This document shows positions 11,226 through 49,771 of a stretch of 64,000 nt of DNA, in pieces. Under the pieces are notes generated by a model. That model saw only the letters and a list, made by a program, of their open reading frames with translations, searched no databases and was not told the origin of the DNA. Position 1 is the first letter of the stretch; every line of letters starts with the position of its first letter. The DNA comes from Rotaria sordida (Eukaryota; Rotifera; Eurotatoria; Philodinida; Philodinidae), in assembly GCA_905250125.1 (NCBI GenBank), contig CAJNOL010000329.1:1-64000 (forward strand). The letters run 5' to 3'. The position numbers and the translations under genes are program-made.

Positions 11226-14045
11226 TGCTTCACCTTTGTATAGGATATCCTTAAATTTCAATAATTTTATATGTCTGCAATAATATTAGCTCTTCAATTG
11301 ATTATACTAACAGTTAATTATAATACAAACTGAATATCCGTCATAAATATATTGACAAGGCAATCTTATACTGCCTTGCTTTTTTTTTATACCAGAAATA
11401 ACACATGTTTGTTGATATTGTATGATAATATGAATGAATAATTATACTTTTGATAAGAAGGTATAGTGTCTCACTAGGTATCTCAATTGTCTGTCACCTT
11501 CGTTTTTTTACTGAAGCAAATATTTACTCTCTGTTTGATCTTTTAATTCAGATATTATCTCGTGTAATTATATTTATGTCAGTATTTTCTTTAAATTATT
11601 GTCACCTTCTTTTCTTAATTGTATTGATAACCTTGATATTCTCCTGTCATATAAATAGAACCATGTCAAGATTATCGACATCTAAATTATTGATCGATGT
11701 ATGAAAAAAAAAAAGAAATGATCCTAGAGTTGAATATCACAGACTAGGAGGTGTTGAAAGTATGAAGGTTAAATATTTAATCAATATTATGTAAAAGAAA
11801 TATACAAAAAAAAAACCGCACACATAAGAGTTTGATCAATCATGAGTAAGTATGTCTAGAAAAAAATATAACATTCATTAATTAAGTTCTTATTCTTTTT
11901 TTATCGTTTCATAGACGAAAAAAAAAAGAGATTTAGGCACTTATTTATTATTCAGGTTAGTATGACAGCAGCATTCTTATTAAGATTCTTGATATAGTTG
12001 AGATTTTTTTGCTCGAAGATTTAGACCATATTTCATTGATAGACAGAACACATCTGATCTTTATTTATACTATATTATGTGTCAGAATAATCTAACGACA
12101 TTTTAGATATTATTTACTTTTATTTTTTCGACATCAGTCCAAAAATTAGTTATTCTTATGTATGATACTATATGAAGAAAAAGAATATTTTTCTGCTAAA
12201 AACAAACTATGGATGATACGTAAGTATACAGTAATTATTCCTATCAATCTAACAAACTATTCTATTCACCTAACTAAAATGACAAACCTATCAATTAAAA
12301 TCTAAGCAATGTGACATTTGTCATATATGACAAACTTGGCCTTGTCGTTTTTTTGACTGGTGATGGTATGCCAGCAGGCGTTTACATATCATGTCAACTA
12401 AACTGAAGAATATAGAAAATCTATTATATGATACTTATCTTGTTGTTAAGCTCATATTTCAAGAAAGGGATAAAAATCATCAGCACATTCATCCTTGTCA
12501 GTTGACTTAAACTAAATATGAAAGAAATGAGCCAGATTAATGTTATTTTGTTATCTTTTGGGTGCAAACATTTTTGATAAATATAACGAAATACTCAATT
12601 TTTGTTGATTATTATATACTAATCTATCTCTTTTATCTATTATCACTACTATAATCATAATAAAAACTAACAACATCAACTAGGAACAAGTATTCTTAAG
12701 TTAAATATTATCTTGATTGTATACGCATGACATATGAATATTAACTAAAAATAAATTATGTATATGATTTCAATATTCTTTTTTTTTTCTTTATGTATAT
12801 TTAGTAATAAATTCATATAAGTTTTCAATTCTTTCCTTCTTTCTTTTTTTTTTTATATCCTATTTCATTCAAAAAGAAAAACATTGTAATGTTTACTGGC
12901 ATGTAAGCAAAAGTGGAGCGAGAGGGGGGGGGGGGAAATAGTGAAGCAAAGGGGAGAATAAGAAAGTATGCGGTATAAAATGTGAGTAAAAGTGATGATT
13001 GTGGTTGATAATTAATTGGTGCTTGTGAAAAAGAGAAAAAAAAAACATAAAAGAGCCATTATTGAATGTAGGATAGGCATCTAAGTATGTGTATATATGT
13101 ACGTATGTATGAGTTAATGTGTTGGGAGATTTGTGTGATTGCGGTGAATCTTTTTTTTGCTTTTTTTTTTAACATACTCAATGATGTTCATCCATGAAGC
13201 GTAGCGATGATAATTTTTCGTGTGCCTGTCACTATGTTATAGATAATATCAAACTAGCTGTAATTTTTTTCTTTTACTTTATGCAATGGCAAGCTACTTG
13301 ACACCTGTCTTTTTCTTTTTTTTTTCGAAATAGCTAAAATAGTTTGTCGTTTGCATTCTATTGTATGTAGCTTTTTGTTCTTTTTTCTTTTATATATATA
13401 TATATTTTTTTTTTTTTTTGATAAGATTGATTTCTGAGGCTTATTATGTGGTTAGAGACACTATCCAAACATACATATACCCTTATCGACAGTACACACA
13501 CATACAATTGCGAAAAAAAAAAACGAACAACAGTAGTTTTTTTGTGTATTCTCTCTTCTCGCTCTGTCTTAGGGGTTATTTCTTTTTTTTTCATATTTTC
13601 CGTTTTCCCTCTCTCGTTTACTCCTACTGTCCCTCTCTTTCTATTTTACACAAAATTGTCTCGTTGTTTTCTTTTTTTCTCTTTCACGGGAGTATTGGTG
13701 ACGAACGTTGCTTTTGCTTTTCTAGTATTCTTGAATCTTATTCATCCTATCTACACTCTCATCATCATTGGACAGTAATCGTAAAATAATAATAATCGTA
13801 AGTGAAGAAACGCAGGTATTCATATATGACACACACGTTTTCGAAACAGACAGTTCGAAGATAGATTGCATTAAGATTATCAATGCTTTTTTTCATTTTT
13901 ATAATACGCAGACGGACAGATATATATATATATATATACGTGTGTTTTTTTGTTAAATGTCATTTTTGTAATGATGCTTAAATTGACGAGAAAAAAAAAT
14001 ATCTATAGATAATATATTTTTTGTTTTTTAATTTTTAGTTCAATA

Positions 14046-15488
14046 ATGACGAGATCATTACTCGTAATTATTCTTATATCATTATTATTAAATATAATTG
14101 ATTGTCGTTATTCTGAATGGGAAGAAATAAAACCATATTGTGCTATTCGTCCAAATCCTCAATGTTGTACAAGTCGTGATGACGACTGTTTTATGCCATA
14201 TTATGATTCTCGTTGTTATTGCGATTCATTTTGTTTTCGTGGTATTGATAATCATGATTGTTGTCCAGATCATGATAGTGTATGTGAAGGTAAACCTGCT
14301 CCACCACCACCAACACCCCCGCCACGTCCACCAGAAATTCGTTCATGTTATGATACAGTAACTGGTCGAAATTATCCATTAGGACAATCATTTTTACGTG
14401 ATTGTAATTTATGTCGATGTGTAACACTTGGTTATCAAGCAACATTATCATGTGAAGAAGATCTTTGTGTTAATAGTCCTGATCTATTATCACATGTTAA
14501 TAATCAACAGCCATATCTTGGATGGAAAGCTACACCATATGATAAATTTAATGGTGTTAAAGTAAAAGATGCATTAAAACATTATCTTGGTACAATACCT
14601 GATCGTAGTTTACGTAATATGGTTGATAATGCACCTGATGATCCAAATGATTATTTTCGTATGGATGAAGTTCATTCATTTGATGCACGTACACATCCAA
14701 ATTATGCCGGTAAAATTCTTGGTATTCGTGATCAAGGTAAATGTGGTATATCATGGGCATTATCAACTGTTGATGTTGCTTCTGATCGTCTTGCACTTGT
14801 TCAAAATATCCAACACCGTAATGAACCATTAAGTGTTCAAAATGTTTTATCATGTACAGATCCTGAAGCTAAAGATAATTGTGATGGTGGTCGTGTTGCA
14901 TATGCATGGGGATTTATAAAAGATCGTGGTGTAGTTACTGAAGATTGTTATCCATATGAAAGTGGTACACTAGGTAATATAACTGAATGTAGATTTCATT
15001 TAAGTGATAGTGAGCTACAAAATATTGCACAACATCGTAAATTAACAAATATTCGATGTCCATCAAGATCCAACGGTGAACATTTTAATTTTGGTCCTGC
15101 TTATCGTGTTCGTGATGAACCACTTTCAATTAAATATGAAATACATTTTCGTGGACCTGTACAAGCAACAATGCGTGTTACACCAGAATTTTTCTTATAT
15201 AAATCTGGTGTTTATCGTTGTGGTGGTTCAAGTTATGATCGTCAAAATCCACGTTATGCTAATTTGGCTGGTTATCATTCAATTCGTTTACTTGGTTGGG
15301 GTACAAGTATTGATCCACGTACACAACAACAAGAAAATTATTGGATTGCAGCTAATTCATGGGGTAATGGATGGGGTGAAAATGGTTATTTTCATATTCG
15401 TTTCGGTGAATGTGAAATTGAAGAGACAGTTATTGCAACATATGGTAAATCAACTGAAGTTTTGAAACGAAAGAATAAACGCCAATAA
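14046..15488 (+). CDS. TINAG-like secreted pseudo-protease, 480 aa, single coding exon
   Basis: Resembles tubulointerstitial nephritis antigen (TINAG/TINAGL1), a secreted matrix glycoprotein built on a papain-fold (C1A) domain. Residues 1-20 are a signal peptide. Residues about 30-80 are a cysteine-rich somatomedin-B-like module ending in CCPDHDSVC, followed by a proline-rich linker (PAPPPPTPPPRPP) and a second Cys-rich module (about 100-141). The papain-like domain covers about 210-470. Its active site reads QGKCGISWALS: the catalytic cysteine is Ser236, while His411 (AGYHSIRLLGWG) and Asn437 (ANSWGNGWGENGYF) are kept. The Cys-to-Ser change is the hallmark of TINAG proteins and predicts no cysteine protease activity. 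No intron interrupts the coding part. TTTTTAG just before the start suggests a spliced leader or trans-splicing. Confidence 0.9.
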   Translation: MTRSLLVIILISLLLNIIDCRYSEWEEIKPYCAIRPNPQCCTSRDDDCFMPYYDSRCYCDSFCFRGIDNHDCCPDHDSVCEGKPAPPPPTPPPRPPEIRSCYDTVTGRNYPLGQSFLRDCNLCRCVTLGYQATLSCEEDLCVNSPDLLSHVNNQQPYLGWKATPYDKFNGVKVKDALKHYLGTIPDRSLRNMVDNAPDDPNDYFRMDEVHSFDARTHPNYAGKILGIRDQGKCGISWALSTVDVASDRLALVQNIQHRNEPLSVQNVLSCTDPEAKDNCDGGRVAYAWGFIKDRGVVTEDCYPYESGTLGNITECRFHLSDSELQNIAQHRKLTNIRCPSRSNGEHFNFGPAYRVRDEPLSIKYEIHFRGPVQATMRVTPEFFLYKSGVYRCGGSSYDRQNPRYANLAGYHSIRLLGWGTSIDPRTQQQENYWIAANSWGNGWGENGYFHIRFGECEIEETVIATYGKSTEVLKRKNKRQ

Positions 15489-16733
15489 AACAAAATATAT
15501 TCAATTAAATTAACATTTCTCTCTTCTTCTTTTTTTTTTTATTTCTTATTTTTCTTTGATTTTTTATTCGTGCAGTGATGCTTTGAACAGTCAATATGTG
15601 TGTGTGTGCGTGTATTGTAGTGTAAGTTTTGTTCTTTCATAGTTAGTTTTTGATATCAACAAGTTTTATTCTCATATATATATATATATGCATATACATA
15701 AATAATGAATCGTAATTATGTTTTTTTATTTATTTTACGTTGAGTTTTGATTGTGATTAAGACCTTGAATAAATGAAATAGGTGGACGGGAAAAATCAAT
15801 GAGTAATATCATTGATTTCATCAACAAATAGGTAAGTAACTTGTTTGTTTTTCATTCGGTTAAGCAAAAACCCCTTTCTTTTTGTTTTTATTATTTTGAA
15901 AAAAATAGTCGAATAGAATGATGATCATTCATGATAATGGCATATCTTTGTCAATTATCTATCATTCTATTGTAAAATGAGGGGGAGTACTATTTCTCAT
16001 GTTTCTTTCGATGTAGTTACATGTGCATGATATGGTAAGATTGATTTCATTAATGTCAAATGCAACTTGTTGTTGTTGTTATTTGTTATGCGTGTGTTTA
16101 TGTCCGTCCTTCTTGTTCCTTTTTTTTTCTTTTTTTGGTTCTATCGATGGCTTTTATATATATATATTGATTTGATCGACCTTGTAACAATTGCCATCCG
16201 TGCTTTGTGTTAATCCCGTTTTGCTCATTTGATACGCATAAAACTAACATTTTCAATGGCAGGTTGACGGTTCGACTGAAGTAACATTTTTAAAAAAAAA
16301 TTGAAAAAACTAAGAGAAAAAACCAGCATGCAAATGAATTTGGCTGTAAAATAGGGTTTTTTATTTAGACTACCAACCATTCAAGGTAAACACAAAGTTT
16401 GTTTGTCGACTGTGCTTCTACGCAAATACATATATACTTGTTAACATGGTGATTGCAAAAAAAAAATGAAACCTTGACTTGATCAGATCTAAGGACGACG
16501 ATTGAATGGTTTCAGTCAATGAGCTCAAATTAATTTTTTTTAATAAGCATGTGTATATATAGAATAAGACGTAAAAACAAAAAAAGAAGACAAAAAAATG
16601 AACTTAAAATTAAAAAAGAAAATCGACATTCTCCAAGGTTTTCAAAAAAAAAAAAAATAATTAAAAACATTTTCTTCTTTTCTTTTAATATCCAAGTATA
16701 TATTATTAAAATAATAGAAATCACCGTTAATGA
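15489..16733. other. Convergent spacer between TINAG-like gene and dynein
   Basis: Holds the 3' untranslated regions of the two convergent genes, poly-T tracts, a short (TA)n at about 15675-15690 and a (TG)n run near 15600. No further gene was recognised. Confidence 0.5.
15768..15773 (+). promoter_or_regulatory. Poly(A) signal AATAAA, TINAG-like gene
   Basis: AATAAA lies 280 nt after the stop of the TINAG-like gene on the same strand. It is the best candidate polyadenylation signal seen in this 3' region. Confidence 0.4.
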
Positions 16734-42951
<26,218 letters not shown>

Positions 42952-44444
42952 TATTATCAAAATTTTATTTCATACATTCGAGAAAAAATAAATCTGAAAA
43001 TGGATGATAGATGAACTTGATTTCTACTTTTTTTTTTGTTTCGTAACATATAATAGAAGAATAAAATAAAAAAAAAAAGGTAACCTATGTGTATACTTGA
43101 AAATAAGTGTTTTTGTTCAGGGTTGATGCAACAGTTTTTTTTTTCGATCGTATTGCCATTGAAATACAAAGTTGCTTAACAACGATCTCTTTGTTGGCAA
43201 ATTTAATCATCAATAGCGCCATCTGGTTAATAACAATGTGTTTTAGATAAGGCTTGACTTATCTTGAAAATGTTCTTCTTCAAATCTTAAATTTGTCTTT
43301 AATTGTATGAGCAGAAATTATAAAATAGATATTCCAAAATAAAGAAAGAGAAAAGATTGATTAGTTCTTTTTTTTCTCAAAATATTTTTACCGGTGATTG
43401 ACAGCCGGGCACTGTTTTTTTTTATCGTCGTCAATAAGAGTAGAAGAACGATGAGGTACAAATAAAAAAAAATTATTTCTAGAAACTTTAGAAATTACTT
43501 CTTTTATGATACTAAAAGAACAATGCACTACCGTTTTTTTTTACAACGATCGACATGTTGCTGTTTTATATGCAATGAAAGAATCCTTTGAAAAAAACTA
43601 TGATTTTAGTCGGGAAGTTAATTATTCTCGTATATTTTTTGCCTTTCAGTAATCGAAATAGATGTTAAAACTCAATGAATATTTTATATTGATGAATGAG
43701 AATTGTTACGACATTCGAGTTTCACTCGACTGCGAAGCTTGGAATGTTGATTATCGAAAATATCGATCTGTCATAAAAAAGTAAATGATCATTTTGATGA
43801 TTTATCATAAAACGCTTCTCTCTCCAAGATATGTATCCATCAATCAATTGATCAAAATGAAAACGAAAAGTAGCTAGACTGTTGATTGATTATTCATAGC
43901 TGTTTTTGATAAGAGTAAAACGAGTATTAACAAAATTTGGTTACTCTCATCATTTTAATTATCTCGATGTTTGACAAAAATCTGTCTTCTTTGGATGGCT
44001 TTCTCTAATAAAATGAAACATCATATTAAAGATTGAAAAAACGAATGATATAGATATATGAATTCGGTGCGAAGCGATCTGAGTTTTCGGCAATGGAGTT
44101 TGAATTAACGTAAGAACGATAAATGATTTCATCTAGAACCGATCCTGTTCTGTAGAAGGTTTTCATTATCTCGGGTAAAAGATGGAGACCAAATCATAGT
44201 TTTGTGAAACTTATTGAAGATGAACAAAAACTTATATGGAAGATTGAAAAATATTTTTTATAGTGGCTCGCCAGTCTCTAGATCATCGCGACACAAAGTC
44301 CAGATTTTGTTACAGCACAGTACGGAGGATAAATGCGTACGTGAGCAACTATATAAATGTTGCATTTCACACTGCATTAAATTTGATAAAGAATCATTCT
44401 TTTTCTTTTTTTGTTGCACCACATTTGTGCAATACTCTTAGCCC
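42952..44444. other. Divergent intergenic region
   Basis: Separates the dynein start from the unrecognised gene at 44445, which is transcribed the other way, so both promoters should lie here. No TATA element or other motif stands out to me. CTCTTAG at 44434-44440, just before the start codon at 44445, looks like a splice or trans-splice acceptor. Confidence 0.4.
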
Positions 44445-45661
44445 ATGGCAACACAATATAGAACATTTGATTCTGGTCTTTTACAAAAAGCATGGTTTCA
44501 CTTAAATGAATATCATGATTTTTATTGTATGGCACGTTATCGCAAGAAAATCGAAGAACAACTTCGTAATGCTAATATTCCGTTGACATATGTTCCATGG
44601 AAATCGATGGTTCGTACATTACTTTGTCAAAGTTTATTTAGTGATAAACAATTAAAAGAAATGAATGTTCATACTGATGAGTGTTGTACAGAAGTTGATA
44701 TTGCTTCGAGTCAAGCTTGTGTTAATTTTCTACTTGATAACAGTCAACAAGACGAAAAAAGTTTAACCGAAACATGGTTTGAAATTAATGAATTGAAAGA
44801 ACGTTTTCAAAAAGCTATTAACATTTTGCCGGCTAATCGACATGCACGAAAAGAGATGTTATATAAAATCTTAGGTTATCCAACAGGTAAGAAAAAAAAT
44901 AGAATTTTAATATCGAAATTTGAATTGATATTTATGTATTTTCTATAGGATATTCTGAAGAAGAAACAGATTATTATTTAAACAACAATAATGATGAATC
45001 ATTGGATTTAACCAGTGTTCTTTCAATTGATGAACAATATCAAATGCATACAGGTGATCTCATTGAATTCAGTGGAAATCGATTACATGATGCATTTTAT
45101 ATATATCGTTTACCTAAAAAAGGTATTTGGGCTCAAATTCAACAAATGTGGTCAAAACACCAGATTACAAATTTCATATTTAATAATACAGTAACAGATC
45201 CTAAAGAAGAAGAGATTATTCTTGTTCCAGCTATGGATGAATATGGTTATGGTGTTCCTTATTTATTTGCTACAAGACCAACAGAATTATTACCTGATGG
45301 TGCTCTTCATAAATATGTTGACATCAATTGCCCTCTTGTATCTATGCATAAACAAAATTCAACGATTGCACTTGTACAACAACATCTTAATGAACGTTTA
45401 AAAAATCCTGTATATCAAGATAAATATATGAATGACGAAATGAGTGTAGAATTAGATAGATTTCCACAAGAATATGTTGCTTTTGTACATATAAATGATG
45501 CACCTAAAGATAATGTTTTATGGGTACAACGTGTTCATTACAACGGCAAGGAAATTGCTCGAGATTTAAATGATAATTTCGAAATCTTTTTTTCACGTCG
45601 AATTCTGGAATCCGAAGAACAATACAAAGAAAAACAAAAATTTAATATATCATCACATTGA
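44445..45661 (+). CDS. Unrecognised protein, 2 exons, 384 aa
   Basis: I do not recognise the family. Exons are 44445-44886 and 44949-45661 with a 62-nt GT..AG intron; the frame is kept through the splice and the whole is 1,155 nt. Both exons are long open frames with the same A/T-ending codon habit as the known genes, which supports a real gene. The N-terminal half is charged and probably helical, with CMARYRKKIEEQLRNANIPL and LCQSLFSDKQLKEMNVHTDE. The C-terminal half is mixed (GDLIEFSGNRLHDAFYIYRL, LVPAMDEYGYGVPYLFATRP). There is no signal peptide and no clear membrane segment, so a soluble intracellular protein is likely. AATAAA overlaps the stop codon (45661-45666). It is divergent from dynein and convergent with PRCC. 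Confidence 0.75.
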
Positions 45662-46499
45662 ATAAATCAAAAATAATATTGATAGTCATTTTTTTTTAAA
45701 ATAATACAGGCAATAATAAGATATGTATATAGAAAGAGTTGTCTTTCTACGATAAAAAAACATAGACAACAGAACGTACTGAATCTGGAACATGCTCAAA
45801 GACAGTTAGTGCTTCTTATTTCCAACTAGTATTTTGCACTTTGTAAAGTTATTGCAGTTCAGAAAAAATGTGCACTTAAAGAACCACACCAACGTTTGTC
45901 GCCATTTTATTTCGACTCCCGAAAGAAGAGTTTTCGTCCTATTTTACTGGAAAACAGAATAATAATGAAGCAGCAGTATTCAAAAAGAGAAAAGAAACTA
46001 GATGGCAATACGATGGAAACCTACAAATGTCGATCATCAAAAAAATAGATATCTCATTAAAAAACGAACAATCGTTTCTACAACTATTGGTACAATGCTT
46101 TTCCCATGTGATTCTAAAGAACACTGTCAATTTTTCGTTTAATTATCTATATGATTTATTATTTATGGTCATCTATTTTTGAGCTGTTATAGGTAAAACT
46201 AGCTTATCGAATAGACTGGTATCTAATTCTTTATGCTGTCTTCATTTTAATCACCTCAAAGCTACGAAAACAACAAAGTTCACAAAAAAGAAGAGCTCGC
46301 TATAAGCAAAATCGTTTGTACTCCCTCATAAAATCCATTTTTATCTTATCTGTTTTTGTCATTTTGACTGTCAGAAATCTTTGACTAATTTTAAATAAAA
46401 GCTCTCTACAATACGAAGCTTTGAAAAATGCATACTATATATATTATTTATGAAAAAGGGACTATGTCTTGATAGTTTCATATCTTAGAGAGATTTTAC

Positions 46500-46580
46500 T
46501 CAAAACTTCTGAAATTTTTTATGCAAACTAGTCTAGCTGAGGCCTTTATGCAGGCAAAGTTTCAGATCAAAATTCGAAAG
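46500..46580 (+). repeat. Arm of the foldback family
   Basis: AAACTAGTCTAGCTGAGGCC, then GCAAAGTTTCAGATCAAAATTCGAAAG. Closest to the right arm in catulin intron 15 (7012-7070), including the upstream CAAAACTTCTGAATTTTT-type stretch. Confidence 0.6.
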
Positions 46581-47056
46581 TATAGCTTTGCTGCCAATGT
46601 AGGCGTACTATAGAGAAAATTCACTAGGAGCTCGATATCTCCTCATAAACAAGCCAGAAACCCGAACTTTTTTAATCATAGACACAGCTCACTATGGACT
46701 ACAAGATGCGCGAAATCCCGACTGAAAAATGCTTCGGTATCTGGCAATGTTCCCTCGTTAGCCGCTGAAGACAAAGAAAAACTTTTAACAGTTTGAAACT
46801 CGAGTTTCCCGCATAGTTCTTATTCACTTGTAACGAAGAAGTACTACTTCAAGTCGTTGGCAATGTAGGATCCAACATTTAGTCCCAAGTTTTTCAGTCT
46901 TGGTCTATAGGTTTGTATCACATCTAAAATAATACTTCAACAACTTTTTTTGGATAATCTCTCTTGAATTATGCTCTGATTCATATGATTTATAGGATCC
47001 GGTCCTGGCAAATTTTTTTTCTCGTAATCCCCGTCCCACATATCTCTAGTTTGGAT

Positions 47057-47497
47057 CCTTAACTTATAGCTGCTGGATATTGCATTTTTACGGATTTTTT
47101 TAAAGTCAATATTGTGGTCCCTTCAGCCATATGAAGAAAATTCGTTTGCGAATCTCGACTTGAAACTTTGTACAAATACAGATTTTAACCAAAATAGTTT
47201 ATTGTAAAAGTTCCCGATCTTTTAATTTGCTCCTTTCCTGAAATACGAACATAATATCTATCGGTGCATATAAGCAGTGTAAAAGACAAACTTTTATCAT
47301 AGATGTATCTTGGGATAGAAACAACGAAAATATCTGATATTTTTACAATAAACTATTTTTGGTGAGATCAGTCTATATCGAAAGTTTCAAATTGAAATTC
47401 GAAGATCAGTTTTCCTTATGTTCCTGAAGGGGACCACGACATTGTGCTAAAAAAATTCAATATCTCGGCGGCAAGAAGCTAAGAATCCGAACTCTTT
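47057..47497. repeat. Foldback element with about 145-bp arms
   Basis: Left arm 47057-47205, right arm 47355-47497. Paired blocks include GGTCCCTTCAG (left) with CTGAAGGGGACC (right), GATATTG-ATTTTT with its inverse, and GAATCTCGACTTGAAACTTTG with GAAAGTTTCAAATTGAAATTC. The spacer is about 150 nt. This copy, with the tail to 47590, is the most complete seen. Confidence 0.75.
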
Positions 47498-47802
47498 TCA
47501 ACGTATTCATAGCTCATTAAGGTCTACATGAAGCACATCATTTTGATTCAGAAGTAATTAATCAATTTGGATACTTCCCTCATCAACCTACAATACTTGA
47601 ATCTAGGGTAGGCTGACGTCTGCCTAATCCTGATGGGCCCATCGCCTATGATAATAAATAACTATTTTCTATCGAATCAAGTTCTTTTTATTGTTGTTTT
47701 TTTTCAAAGAATATTAATCGTGATAGAAATAGATGATTTAATACGCACAGAAGTACATTTTACAAGAAAAATATAAACAGGACAAAAAAATAAGAAGTTC
47801 CT

Positions 47803-49683
47803 TCAAAAACCATATTTAGCTTGAGTTTGTCTTTTGGTTAATTTCTGTTCACTCCACATATTTTTCAATTGAAGATCATCATGCTGAGCCTAGAATACAA
47901 AAGAAATAAATAAACTATATATAATGAATAGATTTTTATTTACTTTAGCAATGAGATAAGTAAGTTGTCCTCGTTTTTTCGTTTCTCCTTTAGGTACATG
48001 AATTGCTGCTTGTGCCATCATAGTTTCACGTTCTTCAGTTGCATTTTTAAGTAATTGTAATCGTGCACTGTCACCTAACATTGAATCAATGTGTACATGT
48101 TTGATTTTTTTATAATGTTCACTTTTCGGTAGATAACGTAAAAGCTTAAGAAAGAAAGAAAGAAAAAAGTAAAAATAAAAATTATTATGAAAAATGATTT
48201 ACTTCATCATCATTATTGATTTGTTGATTATTCATTTCTTCATCATTATTATCAAGATCTTCAAATTCTACTGATGGATTTGGTAATGATGGTTCTTCAA
48301 TAACAGTGGGTCGGGCTTTTGGAAAAGTTTCACGTAAAACACTTTCAACATCAGTATTTGTTATTTGAATTTGATTTGATTTAGTTAAACCAAGAAAATC
48401 TGTTTGATCATTATTATCATCTTCAATATCACTATCATTTTTCATTTGTTCATTTGATTGATTAGATATCGTTGTTGAAGATTTCTTTTGTTGTTGTTTT
48501 TTATTAAGTGTATATGGCATAAATAAACCTGTTGAACTTATTTGAGGAGTTGTCGTTGAGGAATTTTTAATTGTAGATAAACTTGGTGTTGGTTTATCTT
48601 CATCATGTATTGGAGTAGGAAGTGCATCCAATAATGCACAATTCTATAAAATAATTGATAGTTTTAAAAATTCTGATAAAGAGGAATTAGGAATGTCTCA
48701 AGCTAAAATTTGTAAAAAGAATGCTTTTCACCATTAGATAGAGCATGTCTCAAAGGATATGACAAGGTGACTTTTATTTTTTGCACTTAACTTTTGTTTA
48801 CAAGAGAACCATCTGAGGTGATATCTCGTGTTTAAAATGAGATTAGAAGAAACTTCGAAGGATTCTTCCCTATGTAATGGCCTAAAAGTTTACCCATAAA
48901 TAGCTCTTGAAGTTATTAAAATCTCCTTAAAATTTCAGCCGAAAAGATTGGTCTCTCCTCGCGATATCAAGTCCACAAAAACATATGATATTCCAGTAAA
49001 AGAATGAAAATCTAGATTTTTTGTGGATTTGATATCTCAAGAAGAGAACAATCTTTCTGGCTGAAATATTTAGAAGTCCTTCTAGTTTCAACAGCCCTAC
49101 GTAATAATTGTGGGGTCTTATCTCAAACGCAAGGTATCATCTGGCAACATTCCTGAAAGAAATGACTTACTCGTTTCGTAGTGGTTGGTTTTCTTTTTGG
49201 TTTATCTTCTTCATCTGAATCCTGGAATGAAAAATATATTTAGATAGAAAAACAAAATGAGATGATTATTTTTACTTCTTCAATAGTTGGAATAAAAATT
49301 TTAACTGGTCCATCACGTTTTCGTTTGATTGGTTTTGGTAATTGAGGAATATTTTTTGCATATTCTTTACTATCTCCACGAACAATATCTTCTAATTCAT
49401 ATTCAATAAATTCAGTTGGATTTATATTTGTATTTAATGAAGAACTATCTTGAGGTTTAGGAAGATTTGCTAATAGAGTAGAAGATGATTGAGTATTTGT
49501 TTCTATAGGATATTCATCATCATCATCATCATCGATGATTATATTTGATGAAGAATGTGAAGGAGCTGGCAGATGAAGTCGACGAGTCATTGATGATTTT
49601 GAATCTGTTGTTGTTGCTTGAATATTATCATTATTATTATCTTCTTCTTCACTTGAATCACCTTCATAATTTACAAGTGACAT
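47803..49683 (-). CDS. PRCC: PRCC-family nuclear protein, 5 exons, 395 aa
   Basis: Homologue of PRCC (proline-rich protein fused to TFE3 in papillary renal carcinoma), a nuclear, splicing-linked protein. Exons: 49683-49276, 49221-49171, 48643-48203, 48144-47944, 47889-47803; all junctions are phase 0 with GT..AG ends. The start MSLVNYEGDSSEEED is the family N terminus. Residues 30-130 are acidic and Ser-rich with a KRKRDGPVKIFIPTIEE block, and the middle is low-complexity Asn/Asp/Ser/Gln. The C terminus (HVPKGETKKRGQLTYLIAK, then KNMWSEQKLTKRQTQAKYGF) is the conserved PRCC signature. Length is somewhat short of the human protein (about 490), lost mainly from the proline-rich part. Intron 2 (49170-48644) contains a long hairpin. 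MRPS16 lies directly upstream on the same strand. Confidence 0.92.
48810..49165. repeat. Long hairpin filling much of PRCC intron 2
   Basis: Core left arm 48890-48981, core right arm 49016-49105. AAATTTCAGCCGAAAAGATT, GGTCTCTCCTCGCGATATCA and AGTCCACAAAAA on the left match the reverse complement of the right, AATATTTCAGCCAGAAAGAT, TGTTCTCTTCTTGAGATATC and AAATCCACAAAAAA. The loop is about 35 nt. Weaker pairing continues outward to about 48810 and 49165. It differs from the CTCTATGCAAAGTTTC family. Confidence 0.8.
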
Positions 49684-49771
49684 TTTTATCTAAAATATCT
49701 ATCAAAGAAAATTTTCTAAACTGAATTTTAACAAAAAATGTATCATAAAAAAACAAAAAAAAAACAAAACA

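Larger units (their letters stand above)
8498..14045. other. 5.5 kb without a recognisable gene
   Basis: No exon with family similarity was found on either strand; open frames here are short and AT-driven. The stretch contains the inverted-repeat element at 8745-9527, the MITE at 10974-11225, a run of 12 G at 12924-12935, and pyrimidine and (TA)n tracts between 13260 and 13940. The last part, ending in TTTTTAG at about 14039, is probably the leader and intron or trans-splice acceptor of the TINAG-like gene. Confidence 0.5.
45662..47802. other. Repeat-rich spacer between convergent genes
   Basis: No gene was recognised. About half is foldback-family sequence: a right arm at 46500-46580 and the paired arms at 47057-47497, with a tail running to about 47590. 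Confidence 0.55.

Noticed and set aside
13361..13789. 142-codon plus-strand frame before the TINAG-like gene
   Set aside because: Composed of Phe/Ser/Tyr from pyrimidine-rich tracts; looks like untranslated leader or intron sequence.
14191..14853. Minus-strand open frames opposite the TINAG-like gene
   Set aside because: Shadows of a long A/T-ending-codon coding exon (His/Asn/Met-rich antisense translation); no independent support.
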